Shown: positions 1 through 10,683 of the stretch, piece by piece | How positions within the stretch are numbered: position 1 is the first letter of the stretch | How the letters are laid out: every line of letters starts with the position of its first letter | Origin: Rutstroemia sp. NJR-2017a BVV2 | Taxonomy: Eukaryota > Ascomycota > Leotiomycetes > Helotiales > Rutstroemiaceae | Length of the DNA: 64,000 nucleotides | Assembly: GCA_002946415.1 (NCBI GenBank) | Contig: NJPS01000030.1 | Location: forward strand, 124,001 to 188,000 | Direction of reading: 5' to 3' | The notes under the pieces: model-generated | What the model was told of the DNA's origin: nothing | The model's input: the letters and a program-made list of their open reading frames with translations, nothing else | The model's database searches: none | Position numbers and translations under genes: made by a program

Positions 1-757
1 TTTTCTTCGTCATGTCCACTATCAGCAGCCACGGCATCTACCTGTTTGGCATCATCGTTTGGCTCTTGACCAGGTGCAATTTCCTAGTTAAGTCAGTGTC
101 TCTGCGCACCTCAAAATTCACGCTATCTGCATACCTCGATAGAGGGTTTGGGTATATCCTGTTGATCTTCAGATGGCAGATCCATTTCATCCTTATCTGC
201 CAGATTCTGGTCCGCGTGTGTGGTTTCCACGGCGGTTGTTGTTTCAGTAGTAGGCGGCGCATCTGTCTGGACCTGGGGAGGTACTTCAACTATGGGTGCG
301 GCTTCAAAAGTATTGGACGCTGGTGCTACTGGAGTGGCAGGTGGCGTATCCTTGCTTTGCTTGACACGAGCATCGATGCGTTTCTTTTCCTCCGTTCGTA
401 GAAAGACTTTGATTGTAGTTCGTAGGGACTTGTGTGGTTTGCAGTCCTCGGCAGAGACTGGAGTGTGTTCGCACACTGGACAGGAAGATGGAAGCGTTGA
501 GTGACCTTGTAATATTAGCAATCGTGCGCTTGTAGAGCAGACATAGAGTAAACTCACATGTTTCGCAGATGGCTTGGTCGCAACATGGGAGGCGGAAAGC
601 ATTGACAGCTAGTTTACTGCAGATTGCGCATCGAAGCTTGATTGGAATTTCGTCTTGCGATAGAGAGCTAAGGGCTTGTGAGTTTTTACATTAGACAAAT
701 TGGATACGCGCAAACAGACCTGATAAGCTCAGCTTGTGCTCCTGTCGTCGCAGACAT
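1..757 (-). CDS. RBBP6/Mpe1-type C4C4 RING protein (3' end outside window)
   Basis: Four exons read from the minus strand: 757-720, 667-558, 505-135 and 83-<1, with introns of 52, 52 and 51 nt. The joined frame starts MSATTGAQAELIS. It carries a C4C4 RING at about residues 26-61: CAIC, then PCCDQAICETC, then CPVC, followed by a basic LRTTIKVFLRTEEKKR stretch. This spacing is typical of the RING of RBBP6/Mpe1, a cleavage-and-polyadenylation factor and ubiquitin ligase, but the DWNN domain that normally precedes it is absent. After the RING the protein is low complexity, rich in Pro, Thr, Glu and Asp. A nuclear or ubiquitin-related role is inferred from the RING only. The ATG was chosen because it opens directly into the conserved frame. 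The C-terminus runs off the window. Confidence 0.8.
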
Positions 758-1546
758 GGTTGACCCTCCAGACGTAGCTCCAGATGTAACTTCGCAGAAA
801 ACTTCTTGATCTGTCAACCAGGACCTCGTAGGCTCAAGAAAGGAAGAGAATAGTAAGGAACGGACGGCACTAATGGTGCATGGATGCTAAAGCCATATGA
901 CGTCGCGCATTACACGATTGCGAGTGACGATAACGAAGAATTCGCGGTTTCGAATTGCGAATGTCTGTTTTTCCGAACAGCCTTGAAGAAAGTTGCGTTG
1001 CTGTGATTGCAGATGGCGTTCGGCAATTAAATTTTAGCTTGAGGCTAATTCTCTGTGGGTCTCACGTGGTGCGGACGTTGGACATCGCTCCACTTATAAA
1101 AAGCTTCAAGATGCTGTTTAGATCAGTTTAATGATTCAAGAAAGTAGAATCTTCGACACACAAGCGAAGAAATTGCTACAATGTCACTTCGGAATATCAA
1201 TTGAAGCATGTGCTGCCCTTATTTGATTGCTCTGCCGCCGAGCTGCTTCATCCGAGCTCGGTATCGCTGATGTGTGGCTGGAGCGGGCAAGCTCCACTTG
1301 AAGTTCCAGTGCTGTGGCTGAAGCTCAAGCAAAACCCGGGAAATAGAAGCATAGGCAAAGTAATGACATGTTCGATACTTCCCTGAATCTTTCAACCCAT
1401 TTTTCGGAAGTTCTTCTGACTTTTCACCATGTTTTTCGAGACCCAGCAGCGTTAGATACGGAATATCATACATCATCATGCTTTTAGGCCAGGTTTCATG
1501 GCTTGATATTGCAGTATTTCTTATGTTTCTTGCCCCTCAGTTAATC
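758..1546. other. Intergenic region between divergent genes
   Basis: Upstream region shared by the RING gene (minus) and the alpha/beta hydrolase gene (plus). A TATA-like run (TTATAAAAA) lies near 1094, but it is about 450 bp from the hydrolase ATG, so its role is unclear. Short open frames here show no recognisable protein. Confidence 0.5.
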
Positions 1547-2851
1547 ATGCATGTCGGTCTCTTTAAAACAGCAGCTTGTGGTCTCCAGGCACTACCGTTC
1601 CTTGGTAAGATATGCATGTCATTTCTATACTAAACTCGTTACTGACACACATATAGTATTCCAACTTCCTGTGTCATTCGTTAGAGAGCGATACCTCACT
1701 CCTCATGAAGCACGGTCACCGTTTGTCCAGCAAGCTTCTTGGTTTGAGGACGTCGTCATTCGATGCGTTAGATATGCATTTGCGTACATACCAGCTGATA
1801 TTGGCCGAGTTTTCTTTTCCAAGCTTGTGGCTCTGCCCTTTTTGCGCTTTCGGATGCTTAGGCATGGATATTTAAAATCTCCTATTCATTGGCATGAGGT
1901 CAAACGAGTAATGATTCACTTACCACCTTGGTATAAGAAGGCTGTTATAACAAATGCTGAAGCTCATAGGGACATATGGAAGGGCTCTGGATTATTTCTG
2001 ATGAATCAAAGAAACCCGATGTTGTTATTTACTACGCCCACGGTAAGTTATTCATGCAGTAAAAGGGGGAAGAGCGTTGACATTGACCATCTGCAGGTGG
2101 TGGATTTGCAATGGGTTCCAGTTACTTCTATCTTGAGTTCCTCCTTTCGTGGTTGAGTCTTCTCAAGGACTCAGGGAGATTCCAGAACCCCGCCATTTTC
2201 GCCCTAGAATATACTTTGGTGCCTGACGCGTCTCATCCAACCCAACTACACCAAACTGTCGCTGGCTACGAATATGTACTTTCTATGATAGAGGATCCTT
2301 CCAAAATATGCGTCAGTGGTGATTCGGCCGGAGCTACTCTAATACTCAGTTTACTTCTTCATATTGCAAGTACCAATATCCACAAAAAAGGCCCGCCGCC
2401 GGATAAGACTCACATTGAAATTCCTGGGATGGCCGCCCTCATCTCCCCATGGGTGACGCTCGAGTCATTGCAAGACAAGAATACCGCCAGCGATTACTTG
2501 GATACCTCTAGCTTGCATCTTTACGCGCGACAATACGTTGGTGACACAACTTCGGTTTCTGACCCTCTAGTCTCCCCAGGAAAGTGCAAGGACTTGGATT
2601 GGTGGAGGAAAGCAAGTCCTTCCAGAGGGTTCTTTTTCACCTATGGTTCTGAAGAGGTCTTCGCACCCGAACTTCGTGATCTAATCTCCCTTCTGCGTGA
2701 ACTCAAAGAGGTAGAAGTACGAGGCCAAGAAGAGCCAGGCGGTATACATGCGTGGCCTGTCGCAGCCTTATTCTTGAGCAGCACCCAGCATGAACGATGT
2801 AAGGGACTGCGCATACTTGTTCGTGAGATTGCTGAACGTTTGGCAAGCTAA
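1547..2851 (+). pseudogene. Alpha/beta hydrolase-3 (HSL-like) gene with apparent 1-nt frameshift
   Basis: Exons 1547-1604, 1657-2042 and 2097-2851, with introns of 52 and 54 nt. The product belongs to the hormone-sensitive-lipase-like alpha/beta hydrolases, which cleave carboxyl esters. Oxyanion motif HGGG spans the second intron, the nucleophile is in GDSAG near residue 224, the likely acid is in GSEEVFAPE and the catalytic His is in GGIHAWP. The start at 1547 is preferred to the out-of-frame ATG at 1551 because only it joins in frame after the first splice. Exon 2 is 384 nt, but the frame before about 1980 (ending HRDIWKG) and after it (WIISDESKKPDVVIYY) differ by one base. No GT...AG intron can bridge them. 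A base lost from the run of G near 1981 would explain this. It is either a true frameshift or a sequence error. The gene converges on the N-acetyltransferase 155 bp downstream. Confidence 0.75.
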
Positions 2852-3006
2852 GAAGAGAAGGTTATTAAATGCTTCTGGACAATAAAAAGGTGTATTATTT
2901 ACTGGGTCTCCTTTACTTCATGAAAAGGTTATCTTCTCTCTGAAATTCTCCATTTCTAAGTCTTTTCTAAGTCCAAAAATATTCTATCAGCTTTCCATAT
3001 CATTCA

Positions 3007-4024
3007 TCAGTTCGGCAACTTCCCCTTTAATTCCACATTTCTCCCCTTCACTCCTCCAATCTCTTCTTCGTTCAACACAATCCCAAAAAACTCTCTCAGC
3101 ACTTCCACCCTCTCCTCCTCCGTCTCACATATTTTAACGACCCTTGTCTTCCCCCCTGAATTCTCCTTCACCACCCCATCAACCAACATCCTCTTCCCCA
3201 CAATCCTCTCGATCCCGTCCTCAAGGCCTCTCAAAAACCTAATAGCAAGCACAGTCTTCGTCTGGAAGTTCCTCTCCCACGTACTCGTACTCGTATAGAA
3301 GTTCATAATCTCAAAATCCTGCTGAATAAACTCATCCTCTCCAAAACAATAAAACGAATTCCAGTCCAGCTCCGGCCCGTTCCGATACTGGTAAATCCAC
3401 ATGGGCCGCGATCGATCGCTTTGCTGCGGTATGGGTTCGTGCAGGAGCCGGATCTCTTGAGCGCCGAGGTTGCGCACTGGGGAGTTGGCTTCGAGGGGAA
3501 TGGGGAGTGTGGCTCCGTCGCCGCCGAAGCCGACATCAACCATGTATTTGTGGCCGGTGGGGAGGGTTACGATGTTTACTATGTGGACCCTATGAACGAA
3601 GTTAGTTTCGCTGTTTTAGTTGGATGAAGGAATTGGGAAGGAGGGGTCATTACAAGCCCATATAATCTCCCTTCGGTACATTATCCACTCTAGGTCGCAC
3701 CCTCACACCAGTCATGTACACCTGAAACCCCAGAGCCCTCAACACGTGATTATAGAACACGCTGACCTCCATACAATAGCCTCCTCTTCCACGAGCATGG
3801 GTGACAATTTTGTCGAACACGACTTGTGGGTCGACGGATACTTGGTGCGTTGCTGAGTAGTGCAGAAGCAGATTTTCATAAGGAATGGCGGAGACCTGAT
3901 GGACATGGAGACTGGTTAGGTAGTCGAGAGTGAGGGCGGGGTGGTTTTCTTGGTGGTATTGTGATGGTAGGGAAATGTAGGATTCATAGAGGGAGATCTG
4001 CGTGGGGGTGAAGACTGATGCCAT
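3007..4024 (-). CDS. Arylamine N-acetyltransferase
   Basis: Two exons, 4024-3654 and 3589-3007, with a 64-nt intron, give 317 aa. The enzyme moves acetyl (in some fungi malonyl) groups from CoA to arylamines, typically to detoxify plant or soil amines in the cytosol. The catalytic triad is visible: Cys84 in RGRGGYCMEVS, His126 in LVHIVNIV formed across the splice, and Asp142 in YMVDVGFGG. The N-terminal helical part (YESYISLPSQY, VSAIPYENL) also fits the family. The gene is convergent with the alpha/beta hydrolase. In Fusarium, NAT genes take part in benzoxazolinone detoxification clusters, but nothing else here confirms such a cluster. Confidence 0.92.
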
Positions 4025-6665
4025 TTTGAGCTGAAGGTATAATTTGGTAACCGGGAATGAGGCTTCGTGGAGAGGACCGTGAATTTCAACGCCCTAATTA
4101 TTTTATCTACTTAGGACCTGACTCTTACGATGCTTTTCACCGGATGAGTCAAGATGAAAGGAGAGCTCGGATGCTGCAAGTTCCCCGATATGTATCCGAT
4201 ACTATGTCAAAAAGTGCAGGGATTGGAAGGCGTGATGATGCACCAACAAGAGGATAGTTTTCTTGTACCGGAATTACATCTTCCTAGTTAATTAACAACG
4301 TTTCTCAAAAGTTCGCAGCAACCAATTTTCACTCTTACGGAGGACGAGTTTATGTCTCTGGTGAGTTGGATACGTCATTTGTGTAACCACTTTCCTACTT
4401 CGCGAGTCCACGAATTGTGCGTTTCTCGGAAAAGTGACTACGGAAGTACTCCTCGACGATTTCCTTGGATGCATGACTGAGTTCTCCGAACCCGCATATA
4501 CACCCCTCGCCGTGTCATAATTCTAGTTGTTCGCGTTTAGCCAAGAGAAAGCAAACGTCCAACCTCTCATTCGCATGCAGCAACCCAGCACACATCAACA
4601 ATCTGACAAACTAATCGTCCTCCAAAGTTTTCACAGCACCCACTCTCAAGCAAATCCCAACAACAATTTCTCCCTGCAATATTTTAGGCATGAAATACGC
4701 CAGCTCCTTTGTTAGCACAAACTCGAATCCTGGTTTGTGCAACCATCTTGTGTTTCCCAAAACCGAAATTGGGGTCGTAGCACTTTTCTGTACGCCGTGA
4801 GCTGAGCAGTGCATCGAGCCCAGCAAAACTCCTCGGTGTGTCTTTTGCACGTTTTCCTTCGATATTTATGCATTCATCACCGCGTCAAATGTTCTATCAA
4901 GTGCTGAGCAAAGCTGTGTTACGATGCCTTCTAAGGGTTCCTTGATCAGAGTGTCAATCCCTGGTGAGGAAAAGGTTGCGCTAGCCAGGAGGCCTCAGGA
5001 GGTAGAAGGCGTGGAGATGTGGAAGTTTTGGGGAGGTCGCGCCGTGCATCGTTTTTGCGAGAAAAGGATGGAGAAGATATACGGGGATCTTCTGACCGTG
5101 TTAGATGAGCTCGAGGAAATCACTGCTGGACAAAAGCACCGTGGCTCAGCGGCTGAAAAAAGTTATGGTTTCGGATCGGTGCTATGCGCGAGGGACTTCA
5201 GAGTCTTCGATCGGGTTTCGGATAGAAGGGAGCAAGTTCAAGTTCCCTGCGTAGGCTGAACTGTGGATGATTTGCCCGATGTTCCCATGCATTGTTCGCC
5301 TTTCAGCATCTGATAACCCATTTCGGGTTCTGGAGCGTTGAGAAGAAGATCGATGATGCTCCTATGGTCCCTGTTGCCAATGGGAATCCAGGAGACTAAA
5401 TGGTTCAATCCGACAAGTTCTTGTACGAAGATACATATCTTGACCGTGGCTGGTATCCATCGCTAGCATGTTGACCATTAATAATCATGAAGTATGCCAC
5501 CAACGATAAGATTGGTCTGTTGTGAAAAATAGCTTGGAACTATGGGGACTCCGAGCATGTATTCATCAAGCAAAGAAAAACTATGGAATGGGTAGAGCTT
5601 GCAGACCTGAAGAGCCTAGCAAGATTGTGTGATCACGTGCTAGTCATGTGATCTGCATTCTTACGTTACCCACACCCACTCCTTCCATTTTCGATTCCCA
5701 CACACATCGATCGAATGGCCTTCGAACTGCCAAAATTTAGTCACGAACTTCTCAGTGATAACTCATCGTTCAAAGTCGCAGAATCATGCGACGACGACAT
5801 TCAATTTATTTCGGATTTCTAAACATGTTTTAGATCTACACACTGTACGACCGTTGCCAATAATGGAAACAATCAACGCGGTCGACAAAATTCGATCCTG
5901 CAGTCGATGCAGTTTGGAGAAATTGCGATACTTCATAAATCAGGATTCGAAGATATCAGTTCGCAGGTAAGGGGGATTTTCCAAAATCCGCGAAAATGCT
6001 GCCAACTTAAGATATGCAACAAACAGTAGCTGTCAGATGACCTGGAGCCAATGATGTTGAAGCATATGTGGCTGTAAATGGAAGAAAGATTGTGGCGTTC
6101 TTGGGCTTCTTCATATCAATTAAGTACTTCTTCACATCAATCAAGCAGTAGCACTATTCACCCAATCTCGACCTAATCCTGCTCTAACCCCATAACAACT
6201 CCTTGCACCACCGTCAGCCTACCATTCATAATCATCGACGCCAGCACCGCCTATGTTGCCAATACACGATTCTCGGACAAGACAACACCTGCGCCACTCT
6301 CCCCGCCAGTGTCACGTAGGGATTCTCGAACTCGTGCTCATAACCCCGGTTTGATTTGCGGTCTGAGGCGACTGCCAGTTCTTCAATTGGGGCTGCGACT
6401 TGTTTGGGGTATATTTCTAATGTCGTTGATTTAGAATGCAGGATCAGCACGACGACGTCTCGTCTTGTGACTACTAGTTCTACTACTCCGGCTTTCTACA
6501 ACGATGATAACGACGACGACAAGTTGCGTTTGTCAAGCAGTAGTAGTAGCTGCGCTCATCTACTTTGTCAATTTCAAGCTCACTTCTAGCGAGTAGTACT
6601 AGCAGTAGCTGTTTATGCGGTCCGTCGTGAAGTCGCCTAATCCGTCCCGTTTAGCCTTGGCCTAG
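4025..6665. other. Gene-poor region
   Basis: No gene can be supported. A 111-codon frame at 4924-5259 (plus) is the longest open stretch with an ATG; its product (start MPSKGSLIRVS) matches nothing I recognise and has no intron signals, so it is not called. The segment 5995-6085 is a diverged copy of 8513-8610. GAC/AGT-type simple repeats occur at about 6480-6600. Confidence 0.5.
5995..6085. repeat. Diverged direct repeat, copy A
   Basis: Shares interrupted blocks with 8513-8610: GCCAACTT, AGATATGC, AACAGT, AGCTGTCAGAT, CAATGATGT and GTGGCTG in the same order and orientation. It lies about 2.5 kb from its partner and the pair flanks the oxidosqualene cyclase remnant. It may be an old dispersed repeat or a segmental duplication. 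Confidence 0.55.
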
Positions 6666-6960
6666 CTACAACTCCAACACATCCACTCGCTGCTTCTCTT
6701 CATTCTCTTCTTCCTCAAACCGCTTCATCTGCGCAAGCTCAACAGGCTCTGACTGTCCTGTCCCCTTCCTACCACCCGTACCCATCATCCGAAGTCTAGC
6801 AAGCTACTGCCAACACAATCATCGTACGAGGAGACCCTTGCGCTCGTCTTGCCGCCGAAGTCGACATCTTCACCTTGGATTTGGCACTGACTAACGCACG
6901 CTTGATCTGCCTGGACTGAATTCCCTCTCTGGTTGGTGCTGCGATCTGTTTGGAGGACAT
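6666..6960 (-). other. Possible small or decayed gene, basic N-terminus and acidic C-terminus
   Basis: From an ATG at 6960 a 53-codon frame reads MSSKQIAAPTREGIQ and is rich in Lys, Arg and Ser. It ends at a TAG near 6799. One base out of register, a second frame continues to a stop at 6666 and ends VELAQMKRFEEEENEEKQR (acidic, helix-like). The two could be joined by a very short intron (40 nt or less) or by a frameshift. The composition looks protein-like rather than random, but I recognise no family. It may be a relic, since the neighbouring segment is a clear pseudogene. Confidence 0.3.
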
Positions 6961-7230
6961 CGTTTCTTTCTACTCATTTGAGTTTCAGCCCTCCATCGTC
7001 CTCGCCTCGCCTTATGATGTTGTGTTCCATATTTTGCGTTTCTATGGCCTCTGAGCCACGGGGAAGCTACAAATTGGCAACTTCACTTCAGCAGTAGGGC
7101 AATCGCAAAACAACCAGCTACCAGGTCGTTTCACGACAACTTTGTAGCCATAGCCCTCGTTGCAAATGGGTAACTTTATATGCGATCTCCGCTGGAGTTA
7201 GCATGACACCCGATGAAGATATAACACAGC

Positions 7231-7674
7231 GACGGTTGTTAGGGAGACGACTTCCAGTCTTGCTTCACTCAGAAAAATCTCGTGGGAGGCAGGAGTGGGT
7301 TAATCATGAGAAGATTCAGGTTGTCAATACAGCGTGGGTGGTGCTCGCACTTATGAGTGCTAGATATCCGCGTAAGAAGGTTGTAGAGCGAGGTCTAGAA
7401 ATACAATTTTCCCATTCCCTTCCGTTCTTACGATTAGTAACCCGCCGGAATAGTTTAATTCTAGCCGCCAACAGCCAGATGGTGGATGGCTACAAGAAGC
7501 AATTGACGGAGTCTTTAAAAGGAATTGGTATGTTCGGCCCTCGATTTCTCCATCCTAATAACTCGCATACTGACCTCAAATTAGCATGATCGGATACCAA
7601 ACTACAACTTTGTCTTCCCTATTCGTGCACTAGGTCGCTACCACGCCGATTACTTCCCGTATATGATGAAATAG
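7231..7674 (+). pseudogene. Oxidosqualene cyclase (lanosterol synthase-like) 3' remnant
   Basis: Fragments of the C-terminal part of an oxidosqualene/triterpene cyclase appear in order on one strand but in shifting frames. They are a DGGWG-type motif at 7231-7245 now reading D-G-C-stop-G, then DDFQSC, then WVNHEKIQVVNTAWVVLALMS (7291-7360), then QPDGGWLQEAIDGVF (7480-7525), and finally MIGY plus NYNFVFPIRALGRYHADYF with a stop at 7674. A plausible intron remains at 7531-7584. Damage includes the stop in the QW-like motif (Trp TGG to TAG), frame changes and one base missing at the MIGYPNY position. No upstream cyclase sequence was found, so only about the last 120 residues survive. Functional copies make sterol or triterpene skeletons; this one cannot. 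Confidence 0.85.
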
Positions 7675-7680
7675 GACCTT

Positions 7681-7720
7681 TCCGAGGAGGCGACATAGGG
7701 TCCGAGGAGGTGACATAGGG
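7681..7720. repeat. 20-bp tandem duplication
   Basis: The 20-bp unit beginning TCCGAGGAGG and ending GACATAGGG occurs twice head to tail with one mismatch, just after the cyclase remnant's stop. Confidence 0.85.
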
Positions 7721-8213
7721 TTCGAGCTGAAGGTAAGTTCTTACTACCATGGTGCAGTTGTTGAGTTATCTATGTCATTCTTCCGGACCCTAGGTTCCCC
7801 ATTTTCTTGTGCATATGAGGAGTTTTCGATAACTCTTGTAACATGAGGTGTTAAAGTCGTTCATTGTATGATCGTATCGACCAACTCATCGGCCCCATCG
7901 AGTCGTGTTAGCTAGAATCTTGTTCGCTCGGATACATGATTGTCTAATCAGGCATGACGCTCATATTGTGAGTCTATCACCAGATGCAACATCATGTACA
8001 CATGCACATAGCTTAACGCTGCTCGCTTTTTCGAATGTGTTAGAATTTCTCGACAACAAACAACAATTTTAACACCGCATCTACCAGAATCTCCTCTCAT
8101 GACTCCTGAGTCCTCCGCCCAATAAAGCTAACCATGTAGCATGGGTGAGATCATCAGATATGTCTATTCATGAAGTGTCAGAAGTTTGACAATCTGCACC
8201 CCCGAGTGGGTTA
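7721..8213. other. Non-coding stretch
   Basis: No supported gene, repeat or RNA signal was seen between the tandem duplication and the small inverted-repeat element. Confidence 0.5.
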
Positions 8214-8402
8214 CATTTACGATAGGCCTGTGGGTATCCCCCGTAGATGTATGTGACGTGTAGTCCCATGGGATATGCGAGGGCTTACAACCAATCTGAA
8301 AGAGCTATATAGAGCCCGATAAGTCGATCAGAGAGTTCGAATAGGGCTATTAGCACCGATACGGTGTCCCAGGGTACCCTTCCCATAGACCTATCGTAAA
8401 TA
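8214..8402. mobile_element. MITE-like element with inverted ends and TA flanks
   Basis: About 189 bp. The left end (8214 onward, ATTTACGATAGGCCTGTGGG) and the reverse complement of the right end (ATTTACGATAGGTCTATGGG) match over about 20 bp with two differences, and both are flanked by TA (8212-8213 and 8403-8404). There is no coding capacity. TA target duplication and short inverted ends fit a non-autonomous Tc1/mariner-like MITE. It is unrelated to the 8-bp-duplication family elsewhere in the window. Confidence 0.6.
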
Positions 8403-8512
8403 TAGGCCATTCCGGCGTATCAGATCCAATAATATTAACCAGAAAGGGACTTATCCACGAGCAGCTACTGGTGATACTCACCAATGTCCCTCTGCCAGCT
8501 CAACATAGCAAG

Positions 8513-8610
8513 AACTGCCAACTTCAGATATGCGATGAACAGTGAACGAAGGTAGCTGTCAGATAATATAGACTCAATGATGTCGAAGTACTAGTGGCTG
8601 CAAGTTGACG
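8513..8610. repeat. Diverged direct repeat, copy B
   Basis: Same orientation and same ordered sequence blocks as 5995-6085, with small insertions. See copy A. Confidence 0.55.
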
Positions 8611-8874
8611 AAAGTTCGTGAACTTCCTGAGTGAGTCGCACGAGACGTAAGGTGGGTCGTGTTGTGGAATGATCACATTCCCCTTGGAAGGCTTTGAGTT
8701 TGCTTTCGCACGAATGTCTTTCGGACTTCTCATCAATGAATGAATATAGTAATCAAATATTCTGAAATCTCAACCAAACAATACTCCACCAATCAGGTTC
8801 GGATAATCCACTATCGATGTGTCCTCAAGCCCCGTCGAACTCCTAAAAAACACAAATATCCAACATGTAAAAAT

Positions 8875-9882
8875 TTAATCTTCTCTCCAAAGCCATTTCT
8901 CAAACTCATCTTCATTCTTTCCCTTTGGAATATCCGACACTTTACTCTTCCACTTCTGACTGCCGCCACAACTCTCGTGCTTTTTGGGATCCTTCATAAA
9001 CACCAATGCCTCGATTGCTCCTTTACTGTCTTCACCCTCGCCTAGAATCTTTCTCTCTCTATATTTCCTCGCAAACTCACTTGCTCTTGCCAGATCACCA
9101 TGTCTATTACATATCTGAAAGGCATCCCAATAGACCCTACCAACCCGCTGATCCTGTATCCCCTCTTGTCGATAAATGATCTCCAGATCCCGACAATCCT
9201 TCAATGCCTTCTCCGGATGCTTCATCACTCTTTTCGCATCGCCGATCACTTGATCTAGCTTCGCTGCTCGTACAAGTCGCTCGTCCGACTTTGCCAACTC
9301 TGGACCCGGCAATGAACACAGATCACAAGTACAATCGAATTTGAACCATTCCTTCAGTTCTTTCTTGCGCTCATTTGAGGGCCCTCCGACGTGGTAGGAT
9401 GTAGTAATTTCGTCCCCTGGAGAAAGTTCACGCACAGCATAAACAACGAACTCTTTCCTCGACTCGTTCCACGAGTGCTGCGAGGTGGGTAGGCACGAAT
9501 GGTTGATGCGAGAGATGTCTTTGAAGACACCTCCAACTGAAGAACTAGGTCCGAGTGGATATGCATTCGAGCGAATGATATTAGAGAGGGGGGAGGGTTG
9601 GCCTGGATAGTTGTTGTGTAGGGAAAGATATGCACGCTGTGATTCTTTGGGGAGCGCACGTATGAGCTGTGCAAGATCTCTCTCGGTAGTCGCAGGATTC
9701 TTCAGAGTCTCGGTTGTCAGGAGGGGAGATTCGTGGAAAAGGAGTGTCCCCGGCGCGATAGCACGGGCTGCAACAACACCCAGACCTTTCCCAGGAATGG
9801 GTTTAATCGTCCATAGCGGGGTGTCTTCAGAGGTGTCTCCGTTCGCTGTGGCTGGTGCAGGAGAGTCTTTACTCGGAGCCAT
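8875..9882 (-). CDS. SET-domain protein (SMYD-like lysine methyltransferase)
   Basis: A single exon gives 335 aa. SET-domain proteins transfer methyl groups from S-adenosylmethionine to lysine. Visible signatures are the N-terminal GKGLGVVAARAIAPGTLLFHE, the cofactor/catalytic motif RINHSCLPTSQHSW, GDEITTSYH, and a post-SET Cys cluster FDCTCDLC that binds zinc. The C-terminal third is helical and resembles the tail of fungal SET5/SMYD-like proteins. The MYND finger of true SMYD proteins is not seen. The start was placed at 9882, the first ATG (MAPSKDSPAP); upstream in-frame codons are not ATG. Substrate and location cannot be read from the sequence. Confidence 0.88.
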   Translation of the reverse strand: MAPSKDSPAPATANGDTSEDTPLWTIKPIPGKGLGVVAARAIAPGTLLFHESPLLTTETLKNPATTERDLAQLIRALPKESQRAYLSLHNNYPGQPSPLSNIIRSNAYPLGPSSSVGGVFKDISRINHSCLPTSQHSWNESRKEFVVYAVRELSPGDEITTSYHVGGPSNERKKELKEWFKFDCTCDLCSLPGPELAKSDERLVRAAKLDQVIGDAKRVMKHPEKALKDCRDLEIIYRQEGIQDQRVGRVYWDAFQICNRHGDLARASEFARKYRERKILGEGEDSKGAIEALVFMKDPKKHESCGGSQKWKSKVSDIPKGKNEDEFEKWLWRED

Positions 9883-10683
9883 TCCCAAAACTAATAAAGC
9901 GGCTTATAAATATATACTATGTCCGGAATGGGAGAAGGCAAGGCGAGGCGGGCGTGCAAAAGAATTTTATGCTGCATCATTCTAGTCTAAATCGTGATAA
10001 GATAATAAAACCTTTTTTTGGGCTAAAATTTGAAGTTTTACTGTTTTAGGTAAATTTGTCGAGGAGGTGGTGGAGAGCATGATGTAACGCATTTTATGCA
10101 TATGGTGCGACTACACCATTACTCAACCTATATTGACCCCAAGCTAGGCATTACCAAGATAAGTTGGCCCTGAACTTTAGGATTGAAGTAGACGGGAATG
10201 GTTGGAAGAAGCGCACGCGCCATTCTCAACCTGCAGCGCGTACGCTCCAACACGTGGAAAATAGAACAAGCATTCAACTTGCAACGAATCCTTCTGGAAG
10301 CTTGAAACAAAGTCTAAATGATGAAGAGGAGGAAGAAACAGAACCACTTTCCTCCTAATAAACATGGCCGTCACTGCACATGACCTGGAAGGCACCAGCA
10401 AGCAACGGCAGCAAGATCAATCTCAGACAAGTCGGCACTTACGCGACGAGCGCGTCAACTCGAAGTGAGACGGATGGATATCCTCCACTACGAATCGCAA
10501 GCGACGGCAAAGGCAACACCCACTACACCATCCCCGCTGACTCGGAAACTGTCCTAGATAGCACTTGGAATTACTCGTGTCGACTCAGCATGTGGGGCTC
10601 CGCACGATTTGCCCGTTCCTTAATTAAGCGCTGAATAGCCTAAGCCCCTTGCCCCTTGCTCCTTCGGCGGTTGATCTTTGACA
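9883..10683. other. Intergenic region without a supported gene
   Basis: Open frames at 10164-10358 and 10380-10634 lack recognisable domains, introns or a protein-like context, and I do not call them. Confidence 0.45.

Noticed and set aside
12..504. Plus-strand frames antisense to the RING gene
   Set aside because: Mirror images of the Pro/Thr/Glu-rich coding exon on the other strand.
1551..1656. ATG at 1551 as start of the hydrolase
   Set aside because: It stays open through the 52-nt intron but goes out of frame once the intron is removed; ATG 1547 joins correctly.
4924..5259. 111-codon plus-strand frame
   Set aside because: No recognisable domain, repeat, signal peptide or splice-linked neighbour; kept only as a note.
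7203..7589. A 128-codon plus-strand open frame that could be called as a gene
   Set aside because: It crosses cyclase motifs that belong to different frames and runs through a remnant intron; it is a chance frame over a pseudogene.
10380..10634. 84-codon plus-strand frame between the SET gene and the hairpin array
   Set aside because: No domain or context; composition compatible with chance.
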